A program made the position numbers and the translations under genes. From contig PALE01000035.1 of NCBI GenBank assembly GCA_002706445.1, positions 1 to 49,676 on the forward strand: DNA of 49,676 nucleotides, read 5' to 3'. This stretch comes from Erythrobacteraceae bacterium. Its GTDB lineage: Bacteria > Pseudomonadota > Alphaproteobacteria > Sphingomonadales > Sphingomonadaceae. Positions 43,061 to 49,676 of the stretch are shown here, piece after piece. The notes under the pieces were generated by a model, which searched no databases, was not told the origin of the DNA, and saw nothing but the letters and a program-made list of their open reading frames with translations. The first letter of the stretch is position 1, and each line of letters starts with the position of its first letter.

Positions 43061-44290
43061 TCAGAAGCTGTATTCGGCCTGCAGCCAGAACTTGTCGGTA
43101 TCGACGCCGAAGCTGTCGGCGTTGTAGCTAGCGAATTTGGCGAGCACGCCGACCGGACCGACCTTGAAGCCGATCTGCGCGTCGAATTCGGAGCCGTAGT
43201 CGATCCCGCCAAAGTCGCTGTCGAACTGGTGGTAGGCGACCATGGCATTAAAGGTGGTGAGGCCGGGGATAGTGAAGCCCTTGGCGACGCTCGCATAGGT
43301 GTCGCGCAGGCCTGTGGCCGGGGTCACAAGAAACACGTCCGCTGTGCCGTTGAAGGCATGGAGTGTGGCGAGCGGAGTCTGGAATGCAGCCACGCCGCCA
43401 TCACTGCCAAGCTCTTCATAACCAGCCTTGAGCGTGAAGCCCGACACGCCGACGCCCGCTTCGAGATTGTAATACTCGGTCGAATAGGAGGTCGGGTTGT
43501 CACCCAGATCCTGCTGGGTTGCTGCGCTCGCTAGGAGGTTCAGCTTTGCGACGCCGAGCGGAATGTCGGCCTTGGCAAGAAAGCCGTATGTCTGGCTCGA
43601 AAAGGGCAGCGAATTGAATGCCTGTCCTGCGTCGTAGTCGAGCAGATAGGCAAAGGCCTTCACATCGACGACCTTGGTGTCGATGCCGCCATTGAGCAGG
43701 ACCAGATCCCCATCCATCGCCTCGCGCGGGCTATCAACGCCAAAGATGGTGCGCTGGCTGTTCGAATAGGTCGCATCGAGCGAAACCGGACCAATCTTCG
43801 CCTGCCCGCGCACCGCGTCAAAGGTCTGCTCATTCTGCCGCCAGCCGACGTTGCCGACGAAGCGCGCATTGTCGAGAATTATCCGCTGGCGACCGACGGT
43901 GACGCCATTCCCATCCTTGAAATAGGACAGCTGGAGCCGGTTCAGCTCGAAGTTTTCGGGGTCTGCGACGACCGAGAAGGGCTCGACCCCGTTGAAGGGA
44001 AGCGTGTCGTTATAATCATCTGCCAGCGCGCCAGTCGCCTCGCCCTCGGCGAACAGCTTGAAGCCTGAGAACGCGAGTTCGACGCCGACCCGGCCGCGAA
44101 CGGTCAGCGCATCGGCATCCTCTACCGCATTATCCTGATCGACCGCCTCATAGCGCAGGCGGACATTGGCCTGAATGTCGAGCGTCGCGTCGTCGCCAAG
44201 CGCGATCGGATCACCGGGGGCCGCAAAGGCAGGCGTAGCAGCAAAAGCTAGCGGGGCCGCTGCGAAGAGAAGAGCAGTCTTGATACGCAT
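43061..44290 (-). CDS. Outer-membrane channel, alginate-export (AlgE-like) family
   Basis: The 409-residue protein has a Sec signal (cleavage near AFA-AP, residue 23) and a beta-barrel with alternating hydrophobic strands ending in the C-terminal Phe of LQAEYSF. The NFELNRLQLSYFKDGNGVTVGRQRIILDNARFVG pattern matches alginate-export family porins. Its place between the transporter and nirB in the nitrate operon suggests a nitrate/nitrite outer-membrane pore rather than alginate export. A strong GGGAGGTGAA site precedes the ATG. Confidence 0.82.
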   Translation of the reverse strand: MRIKTALLFAAAPLAFAATPAFAAPGDPIALGDDATLDIQANVRLRYEAVDQDNAVEDADALTVRGRVGVELAFSGFKLFAEGEATGALADDYNDTLPFNGVEPFSVVADPENFELNRLQLSYFKDGNGVTVGRQRIILDNARFVGNVGWRQNEQTFDAVRGQAKIGPVSLDATYSNSQRTIFGVDSPREAMDGDLVLLNGGIDTKVVDVKAFAYLLDYDAGQAFNSLPFSSQTYGFLAKADIPLGVAKLNLLASAATQQDLGDNPTSYSTEYYNLEAGVGVSGFTLKAGYEELGSDGGVAAFQTPLATLHAFNGTADVFLVTPATGLRDTYASVAKGFTIPGLTTFNAMVAYHQFDSDFGGIDYGSEFDAQIGFKVGPVGVLAKFASYNADSFGVDTDKFWLQAEYSF

Positions 44291-44425
44291 GGGTTCACCT
44301 CCCTGAAACGGAGCAAGCCGCTCCGCCGTCCACTCTGGAACGAGAGGCGAGCGCCGTTGCCCGCCGGAAAAACTTGCTTTCGCGAATAGCGGCGCCGTTG
44401 CCGCCCCGCGTCCTCTCCAGAGGGT

Positions 44426-46105
44426 TCAGGCCGCCTTTGCAGCTGGCCCGTGGTCGTATTCGGCGAGGAAGTGCAGCACCTCCTGCCGGTAGTGATAGAA
44501 TTCCGAAGTCTCGAGCAGCGCCTTGCGGTCACGCGGTCGCGGCAGATCGACCTTGAGCACCTTGCCGATGGTAGCGTTGGGGCCATTGGTCATCATCACC
44601 ACCCGGTCGGCGAGCAGGATCGCTTCGTCGACATCGTGGGTGACCATGATCGCGGTGACCTTTGTGCGGTTCCAGGTCTCGACCAGCACGTCCTGCAGGT
44701 CCCAGCGCGTAAGACTGTCGAGCATGCCGAAAGGCTCATCGAGCAACAGCAGACGCGGCGAGAGCGCAAAGGCGCGCGCAATACCGACGCGCTGACGCAT
44801 GCCGTTCGACATCTCAGCGGCGAGCTTGTCCTTCGCATCGCCTAGCCCGACGCGGTCGAGATAATAGTCGACGATATCCCTGCGCTCGCCGCGCGAGGCA
44901 TGCGGATAGATCCGCTCGACACCCAGAGCGACATTGTCGCGCGCGGTAAGCCATGGCATCAGGCTCGGCGCCTGGAACACCACCGCCTTGTCGGGACCGG
45001 CGACGTCGATTTCGCGATTGTCGAGCACGATCCCGCCGCCGCTGATTTCGTTGAGCCCGGCAGCCATGGTCAGAACGGTCGATTTGCCGCAGCCCGAGTG
45101 GCCGATCAGCGAGATGAACTCGCCCTTGTCCATGATCAGATTGAAATCGTCGACGACTTTGAGCGGACCCTTGGGGGTGGGATAGATCTTGTCGAGCTTG
45201 TAGAATTCAAGGAAGCGCGTGCTCACGGGGCTCGCGGCTGCGTCGCGATAAGCCTTTGGGGGCGGCGCGAGATCGAGCGGGGCGACATTGGGCAAAGCGA
45301 CCGCGCTCTCGCCGACCGAGCTGCTCGCATCGTTGAGCGTGCCGAGATAGGCGATGATCTCGCTGCGCAGCTTCTGATAGGCCGGATCGTCATTGACCGC
45401 CTCGCGATCGCGCGGACGGACGACGTTGACCTCGTATACTTTGCCGATCCGAGCCGCCGGAGCAGGCGTTAGCACCGCAACCCGGTCCGCGAGCAAAAGC
45501 GCCTCGTCGACATCGTTGGTGACGAGAAGGATGGTGCGTCCCTCTTCCTTGCGAATGCGCTCGATCTCATCCTGCAGCTTGGCGCGGGTGAGCGCGTCGA
45601 GCGCGGAGAGCGGCTCATCGAGGAGGAGGATTTCGGGTTCCATCGCGAGCGCCCGCGCAACCGAGACACGCTGGCGCATCCCTCCTGAAAGCTGTGCAGG
45701 CTTGCGATCCATCGCATGGCCAAGTCCGACGAGTTCGACCTTCTGTTTCACCAGCGCGGCCCGTTCGGCTGCGGAGCGATCCTTGTGGACCGCGTCCACT
45801 GCCAGCGCGACATTGGCCTCGACCGTGAGCCACGGAAACAGCGAATAGGATTGGAACACCAGCCCGCGATCCTTGCCCGGTCCATCGATCGCGGCACCTT
45901 TCAGCAGGATCTCGCCGCCATCGGGATCGACCAGCCCAGCAATCGCATTGATCAGCGTCGTCTTGCCTGCGCCCGAGAAGCCGAGGATCGCAACGAACTC
46001 GCCTTCGGCCACTTCGAGGTCGATTCCGCCGAGCACTTCGGTGGTTCCTGCATTGCCCTTGTAGGACTTGGTGACGCCGGAAAGCGTAAGGATGGGAATG
46101 GACAT
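44426..46105 (-). CDS. Nitrate ABC transporter ATPase, two ABC domains fused
   Basis: The 559-residue protein contains two complete ATP-binding cassettes. The first has Walker A GFSGAGKTT (42-50), signature LSGGMRQRVSVARA and LLLLDEPLSALD. The second has Walker A GHSGCGKST (about 332-340), the altered signature MSNGMRQRVGIARA, and LLLLDEPFGMLD. A linker of about 45 residues joins them. It corresponds to NrtC and NrtD (or NasD-type ATPase dimers) in one chain, though NrtC of cyanobacteria instead carries a solute-binding-like tail. I choose the ATG at 46105, seven bases after GGACGG; a GTG (46111) overlaps the permease stop. Energises nitrate/nitrite import. Confidence 0.88.
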   Translation of the reverse strand: MSIPILTLSGVTKSYKGNAGTTEVLGGIDLEVAEGEFVAILGFSGAGKTTLINAIAGLVDPDGGEILLKGAAIDGPGKDRGLVFQSYSLFPWLTVEANVALAVDAVHKDRSAAERAALVKQKVELVGLGHAMDRKPAQLSGGMRQRVSVARALAMEPEILLLDEPLSALDALTRAKLQDEIERIRKEEGRTILLVTNDVDEALLLADRVAVLTPAPAARIGKVYEVNVVRPRDREAVNDDPAYQKLRSEIIAYLGTLNDASSSVGESAVALPNVAPLDLAPPPKAYRDAAASPVSTRFLEFYKLDKIYPTPKGPLKVVDDFNLIMDKGEFISLIGHSGCGKSTVLTMAAGLNEISGGGIVLDNREIDVAGPDKAVVFQAPSLMPWLTARDNVALGVERIYPHASRGERRDIVDYYLDRVGLGDAKDKLAAEMSNGMRQRVGIARAFALSPRLLLLDEPFGMLDSLTRWDLQDVLVETWNRTKVTAIMVTHDVDEAILLADRVVMMTNGPNATIGKVLKVDLPRPRDRKALLETSEFYHYRQEVLHFLAEYDHGPAAKAA

Positions 46106-46107
46106 GA

Positions 46108-47163
46108 TCACACCGTCCGGTTCTTGGCGACCAGCGCCTGCAGACTCATCATCAGGCGGTCGAGGCCGAAACCGATGAAGCCGATCACGATCACCGCGAA
46201 CATGATGCGGGCAAGCGACTGGCTCGATCCGTTCTGGAACTCATCCCACACGAACTTGCCGAGGCCGGGGTTCTGGGCGAGCATTTCGGCCGCAATCAGT
46301 ACCATCCAGCCCACGCCCAGAGACAACCGCATGCCGGTGAAGATGTATGGGAGGCTGGCAGGCAGAACGAGCTTGGTCAGCTTGGCGAAGACGCCGAGCT
46401 TGAGCACGCGGCCAACGTTCAAGAGGTCCTTATCGATGCTCGCGGTGCCGACAGCAGTGTTGATCAGAGTTGGCCACAGCGAGCACAACATCACTACCAG
46501 CGCCGAAATCACGAAAGCCTTGGGCAGGATCGGATCGGCGCTGGTGATCATTGCCGAAATCACCATGGTCACAATTGGCAACCATGCGAGCGGGCTCACT
46601 GGCTTCATGATCTGCACCAGCGGATTGATTGCAGCATTGAAGGTCGGCGAGAGCCCTGCCAGCAACCCGATCGGCACGGCAACCAGCGTCGCGAGGAAAA
46701 AGCCGAGCGCGACAGTCTTCAGCGAAGTGAAGATCTGGTCGAGGAAAGTCGGCGGTCCGGCATAATCGAACTCGGTCACCGAGCCGGGGTTGCCCGCGGC
46801 GATCGCCGCTTCGTTGCGCGCGTCCTGATCGGCGTAGAACTCCGCCTCGGTGTCCTTCGCCGCGCTCCATTCGTCGTAGAGCGCAACGCTCTGTTCGCCG
46901 ACTTCCACTGGCCCTGGAAGCGCACCGAGCGAGGTATCGACCTGCGGCGCGAGCACCGCCCACAGCAACAGAAAGGCGACGATCCCGATGGTCGGGGCGA
47001 TCAGCCCCTTGGCAAACCCCTGCAGCTTGCCGAGCAGGAGATTGGGGCGCTGCGAAGCCGCGGATTCAACCTCCGTGTTGGCCGTAGCCGTGTTCGCATC
47101 CGATTGGGCAGACACGTCAGTGGTTTCGTTCGGTTCGGCGATGTCGGCATATGCAGTTGCCAT
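46108..47163 (-). CDS. nrtB: Nitrate ABC transporter permease
   Basis: The 351-residue inner-membrane permease has a long hydrophilic N-terminus (about 55 residues), a first membrane helix (about 60-80) and a roughly 60-residue acidic extracytoplasmic segment. The BPD-transport domain follows, with the EAA-type loop (GASIDKDLLNVGRVLKLG) and NrtB-like KPVSPLAWLPIVTMV. The start at 47163 (MATAYADIAE) is favoured by GGAG eight bases upstream; an ATG at 47184 would add seven residues but has no good site. It lies between the binding-protein and ATPase genes. Confidence 0.9.
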   Translation of the reverse strand: MATAYADIAEPNETTDVSAQSDANTATANTEVESAASQRPNLLLGKLQGFAKGLIAPTIGIVAFLLLWAVLAPQVDTSLGALPGPVEVGEQSVALYDEWSAAKDTEAEFYADQDARNEAAIAAGNPGSVTEFDYAGPPTFLDQIFTSLKTVALGFFLATLVAVPIGLLAGLSPTFNAAINPLVQIMKPVSPLAWLPIVTMVISAMITSADPILPKAFVISALVVMLCSLWPTLINTAVGTASIDKDLLNVGRVLKLGVFAKLTKLVLPASLPYIFTGMRLSLGVGWMVLIAAEMLAQNPGLGKFVWDEFQNGSSQSLARIMFAVIVIGFIGFGLDRLMMSLQALVAKNRTV

Positions 47164-47211
47164 AGTTCCGGCTCCGTTACTCATGATTGGATGTCTACGC
47201 GCGTCTTAGGT

Positions 47212-48648
47212 TCAGCCGCCTGTGACTCCACTGGCGGTGACTTTCTGGCCCTGCTTGAGGCCGATATCGAACTTGGCGAGATAGGCGTTGGGCGCCTTGC
47301 CATCGAAGATGACACCATCGATGAAGCCGCCCTGCTCGCCGCGGAAGCCGTCGGTTTCGGGAACCGATTCCGCCGGGATTACCTCGTCAGCGACGAGCTT
47401 GTTGGAAGCGGCAAGATAGAGGTCGGGACGATAGACCGACTTGGCGGTGTCGAAATACCACTGATCAGCCTTGTCGTCGGCAATCTGCCCCCAGCGGCGC
47501 ATCTGGGTGAGATACCAGATCGCGTCGGAATAGTAGGGGTAGCCTGCGAACTTGTCGAAGAAGATGTTGAAGCCTTCGGCGTCGCGCGTATCGCCCTTCT
47601 CGAAGGTGAACTTGCCGGTCATGCTAGCGGCAATCACTTCGGCGTCGGCGCCGACATAATTGGGACGGCTGAGGATCTCCACTGCTTCCTGACGGTTCGC
47701 CCCGCCATCGGCATCAAGCCATTGCTGAGCTTTGATAATCGCGCGCAGCATGGCAACGGTGGTGGCGGGGAAACGCTCGGCGAAATCCTTGCGCAGGCCG
47801 AACACTTTTTCGGGGTTGTCGTTCCAGATTTCGTGATCGGTGATGACGGGAACGCCAATGCCCTTAAATACGGCAGCTTGGTTCCACGGCTCGCCCACGC
47901 AATAGCCTTCGATCGTGCCAGCTTCGAGCGTCGCAGGCATCTGTGGCGGCGGAGTAACCGAAAGCTTTACATCCGCGCCGATCACGCCCGCGACATCGCC
48001 GTCGGTGTAGAAGCCGGGATTGAGGCCGCCTGCCGCAAGCCAGTAGCGCAGCTCGTAATTGTGGGTGCTGACCGGGAACACCATGCCCATGTTGAACGGC
48101 TTGCCCTGCTTTTCGAACTCGGTGACCACCGGCTTCAGCACTTCGGCCGAGATCGGGTGCACCGGGTTGCCGTCTGGCCCCTTGGGCAGGCTGTCCTTGA
48201 TCATCGCCCATACCCGGTTCGACAGCGTGATCGCATTGCCGTTGAGATCGAGGCTAAGGGGCGCAATTAGATCAGCCCTGGTGCCGTAACCGATGGTCGC
48301 GGCAATCGGCTGGCCGGCGAGCATGTGTGCCCCGTCGAGTTGCCCGCCGATCACACCGTCGAGCAGAACCTTCCAGTTCGCCTGCGGTTCGAGTTCGACA
48401 TTGAGGCCTTCCTCGGCGAAGAAGCCTTTTTCCTTGGCGACCGCGAGCGGGGCCATGTCGGTCAGCTTGATGAAGCCGAGCTTGAGGTTGGGCTTTTCGG
48501 GCGGACCGTCGATATTGGCGGCGGTCAGTGCCGGAGCGTCGCTCGTGCCGCTGCCGCAGGAAGCCAGTGCAGCACCTGCTGCGAATACCGCGATCGTGCC
48601 GAGTGCGGTCCGGCGTGAGAGTTGGCCCTTGAACTCATTATGCGACAT
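47212..48648 (-). CDS. nrtA: Nitrate ABC transporter substrate-binding lipoprotein, NrtA/CmpA family
   Basis: The 478-residue protein starts with a twin-arginine signal (SRRTALG, R12-R13) ending in a lipobox (ALASC, C31), so it is probably folded in the cytoplasm, exported by Tat and lipid-anchored at the periplasmic face. The mature part is a NrtA/CmpA-type binding protein (LKLGFIKLTDMAPLAVAKEKGFF, VSTHNYELRYWLAAGG, GYCVGEPWNQ). It captures nitrate or nitrite for NrtB. The ATG at 48648 is preceded by GGAG. Its leader contains the hairpins and terminator described separately. It is paralogous to NasS encoded upstream. Confidence 0.93.
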   Translation of the reverse strand: MSHNEFKGQLSRRTALGTIAVFAAGAALASCGSGTSDAPALTAANIDGPPEKPNLKLGFIKLTDMAPLAVAKEKGFFAEEGLNVELEPQANWKVLLDGVIGGQLDGAHMLAGQPIAATIGYGTRADLIAPLSLDLNGNAITLSNRVWAMIKDSLPKGPDGNPVHPISAEVLKPVVTEFEKQGKPFNMGMVFPVSTHNYELRYWLAAGGLNPGFYTDGDVAGVIGADVKLSVTPPPQMPATLEAGTIEGYCVGEPWNQAAVFKGIGVPVITDHEIWNDNPEKVFGLRKDFAERFPATTVAMLRAIIKAQQWLDADGGANRQEAVEILSRPNYVGADAEVIAASMTGKFTFEKGDTRDAEGFNIFFDKFAGYPYYSDAIWYLTQMRRWGQIADDKADQWYFDTAKSVYRPDLYLAASNKLVADEVIPAESVPETDGFRGEQGGFIDGVIFDGKAPNAYLAKFDIGLKQGQKVTASGVTGG

Positions 48649-48679
48649 CGAACTGGTCTCCATCGTGAGCGCAGAACGC

Positions 48680-48728
48680 AAAAAAGCCGCCTCGAACTGG
48701 ACCCCTGAGGGGATCCATTTCGGGCGGC
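48680..48728 (-). terminator. Leader terminator (attenuator) of the nitrate operon
   Basis: On the minus-strand transcript, GCCGCC (48723-48728) pairs with GGCGGC (48686-48691), and the interior adds CGAA/TTCG and TGGA-CCCC/GGGG-TCCA pairings around a TCA loop. Six U residues follow (48680-48685). It lies only 32 bases before the nrtA start codon and therefore inside the leader, where it would stop transcription unless antiterminated. Confidence 0.8.
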
Positions 48729-48772
48729 TACGTTGCCACGCAAATCTCTAAAACAAGCGGCAGCTCAGCGCT

Positions 48773-48788
48773 CACCCGTCCTTGGGTG
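48773..48788 (-). ncRNA. ANTAR-type hairpin P2 in the nrtA leader
   Basis: CACCC-AAGGAC-GGGTG forms a five-base-pair stem with a six-base loop with A at position 1 and G at position 4. This matches the loop consensus recognised by ANTAR antiterminators. It lies 15 bases downstream of P1 and 44 bases upstream of the terminator stem. Confidence 0.65.
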
Positions 48789-48803
48789 TAAGCTCTCCGC
48801 TCT

Positions 48804-48817
48804 CGCAATCTGTTACG
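48804..48817 (-). ncRNA. ANTAR-type hairpin P1 in the nrtA leader
   Basis: CGUA-ACAGAU-UGCG forms a short four-base-pair stem (one U-G pair) with a six-base loop, again with A1 and G4. The stem is weak, which is common for the first hairpin of these two-hairpin motifs. Its identification depends on the loop and on P2 next to it. Confidence 0.5.
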
Positions 48818-48837
48818 CGATTCGGCCCGGATGCGCA

Positions 48838-48843
48838 ATTATG
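48838..48843 (-). promoter_or_regulatory. Possible -10 element of the nrtA transcript
   Basis: CATAAT (five of six matches to TATAAT) on the minus strand would start transcription near 48831, just before hairpin P1. The -35 region (TTTTCC, 48861-48866) is poor at 17-base spacing, so activator dependence is likely if this is the promoter. Confidence 0.3.
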
Positions 48844-48870
48844 TTTTTGCATTGCAGCATGGAAAAGACG

Positions 48871-49676
48871 TTATCGAAGCGCCGCCAGATAGCTTTCAAT
48901 CTCATCGGGATCGAAGCTGCGCCCATCGAAAAACCTGTTTTCGGACAAAGTGATAGAGCCTTGTTGCACACCCACCTGAAGCGGTTGGGTGACGCTCCCT
49001 TCGACCTTCGAATTGGCGCCCGGCAAATCGTCTCCGGTGTTTGATAATGCACTGCGGTAAACGTCAGGACGGAAGGTCCTTATGGCCTTTTGCGAATCGT
49101 CGGTGGAGTATTCGAGCGGCCCCCAGCGGACCATTTGCGAATAGAGCCAGGCGGCCTGGCTGACCCATGGAAAATTCGCCGCTTCGCTATGCTGGAACAT
49201 GAAGTCGGTGAAGTGGATCGGGGGCGTGCCTTTGCTGAGAACAATCTTGTCGGTGACCGCCTGCTGGACCATCTCGACCGGCGAATCGAGATAATCGGGC
49301 CGCGCAAGGATGCGGCTGTTGCTTTCGAAATTGGCCGGATCGACGAAATGCGCCCCGGCGCGCCTCATCGCACGGATCAGTGCCTCGGTTTCCTCGCGCC
49401 GCTCGTCGAGCACGCTCTCGCGCATGGCGAGCACCTTCTCCACTCCGCGCCGCCAGATCTGCGCGGTGAAGAGCACGATTGCGCCTACTTCGCGGTCGAC
49501 ACAGATCGAATTCCACGGCTCGCCCACGCAGGCTCCGTCGATCTCTCCACTCGCCAGCGCATCGCAGACGAAGGGCGGCGGGACGACCACAATCTCGACA
49601 TCGCGTTCGGGATGGATTCCGCAGGCGGCGAGCCAGTAGCGAAGCTTGTAATTATGGCTCGAATAGCGGTGGACAA
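48871..49676 (-). CDS. nasS: NasS-type nitrate sensor, C-terminal part (N-terminus outside window)
   Basis: The frame is open to the right edge, leaving 267 residues of the C-terminal part of a NrtA/CmpA-like protein. It includes YSSHNYKLRYWLAACG at the window edge, then GACVGEPWNS, and HFTDFMFQHSEAANFPWVSQAAWLYSQMVRWG. It differs from the transporter binding protein at 47212 and lies immediately upstream of an ANTAR-type leader, so I call it NasS, the cytoplasmic nitrate-binding protein that restrains the antiterminator NasT. Absence of a signal peptide cannot be checked because the N-terminus is outside the window. The nasT gene is expected beyond 49676. Confidence 0.8.
   Translation of the reverse strand, partial: VHRYSSHNYKLRYWLAACGIHPERDVEIVVVPPPFVCDALASGEIDGACVGEPWNSICVDREVGAIVLFTAQIWRRGVEKVLAMRESVLDERREETEALIRAMRRAGAHFVDPANFESNSRILARPDYLDSPVEMVQQAVTDKIVLSKGTPPIHFTDFMFQHSEAANFPWVSQAAWLYSQMVRWGPLEYSTDDSQKAIRTFRPDVYRSALSNTGDDLPGANSKVEGSVTQPLQVGVQQGSITLSENRFFDGRSFDPDEIESYLAALR

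Noticed and set aside
1..49676. CRISPR array, tRNA or rRNA genes
   Set aside because: No regularly spaced repeats, cloverleaf sequences or rRNA-like segments were recognised anywhere; the tRNA-end-like fragments at 29.2-29.3 kb lack the rest of a tRNA.

Overview
The window looks like a chromosomal segment of a GC-rich alphaproteobacterium, most likely Sphingomonadales and probably Erythrobacteraceae. The taxonomy is inference from gene style: an RcdA homologue beside a YdcH-like gene, a TonB-dependent siderophore receptor, Tat-lipoprotein nitrate transport and very tight packing. No rRNA, tRNA, complete insertion sequence, integrase or CRISPR array was found.

Layout. (1) 1-20 kb is a housekeeping/metabolic mosaic: the 5' end of an unidentified gene leaving the left edge, ydcH-like and rcdA, glycerol kinase, a metallo-beta-lactamase hydrolase overlapping a DUF4230 gene, an HD-GYP phosphodiesterase, nadA, a DUF2254 membrane protein, an EamA exporter, an Old Yellow Enzyme reductase, a small lipoprotein, lipB, an MFS transporter, arsC, a siderophore receptor behind two Fur-like palindromes, an orphan [2Fe-2S] oxidoreductase subunit, a class II aldolase and a MATE exporter. 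Several convergent pairs overlap at their stop codons. (2) 20.1-28.5 kb is one co-directional chemosensory operon: cheA-cheW-cheY-cheB-cheR, a GGDEF-EAL protein and a transducer with almost no periplasmic sensor domain. There are no flagellar genes beside it. (3) 28.5-35.9 kb is an accessory island, visibly richer in A/T. It holds a stand-alone SpoT-like HD hydrolase, a gene-poor stretch with two tRNA-3'-end-like repeats, a small Cys/His-rich protein, a two-gene OLD-nuclease/UvrD-helicase module (Gabija-like anti-phage defence), an ArdC-like anti-restriction metallopeptidase and an unknown protein. (4) 35.9-49.7 kb is a complete nitrate assimilation locus on the minus strand. In transcription order it is nasS (partial), leader, nrtA, nrtB, a fused double-ABC ATPase, an outer-membrane channel, nirB, nirD, nasA, cobA and a tandem-GAF protein.

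How the parts work together. The nitrate locus covers outer-membrane entry, ABC import, reduction of nitrate (NasA) and nitrite (NirBD), and synthesis of the sirohaem precursor (CobA). Its leader, between nasS and nrtA, has two small hairpins with six-base loops (A at position 1, G at position 4) followed by a strong intrinsic terminator. That is the architecture of ANTAR-protein (NasT) antitermination, and NasS is the expected nitrate-responsive partner. The chemosensory operon joins protein methylation signalling to c-di-GMP turnover; its CheA ends in what looks like a receiver domain that has lost its phosphorylation site. The Gabija-like pair lies next to an anti-restriction gene of the opposite orientation, which suggests a plasmid- or ICE-derived defence/counter-defence island inserted between core genes.
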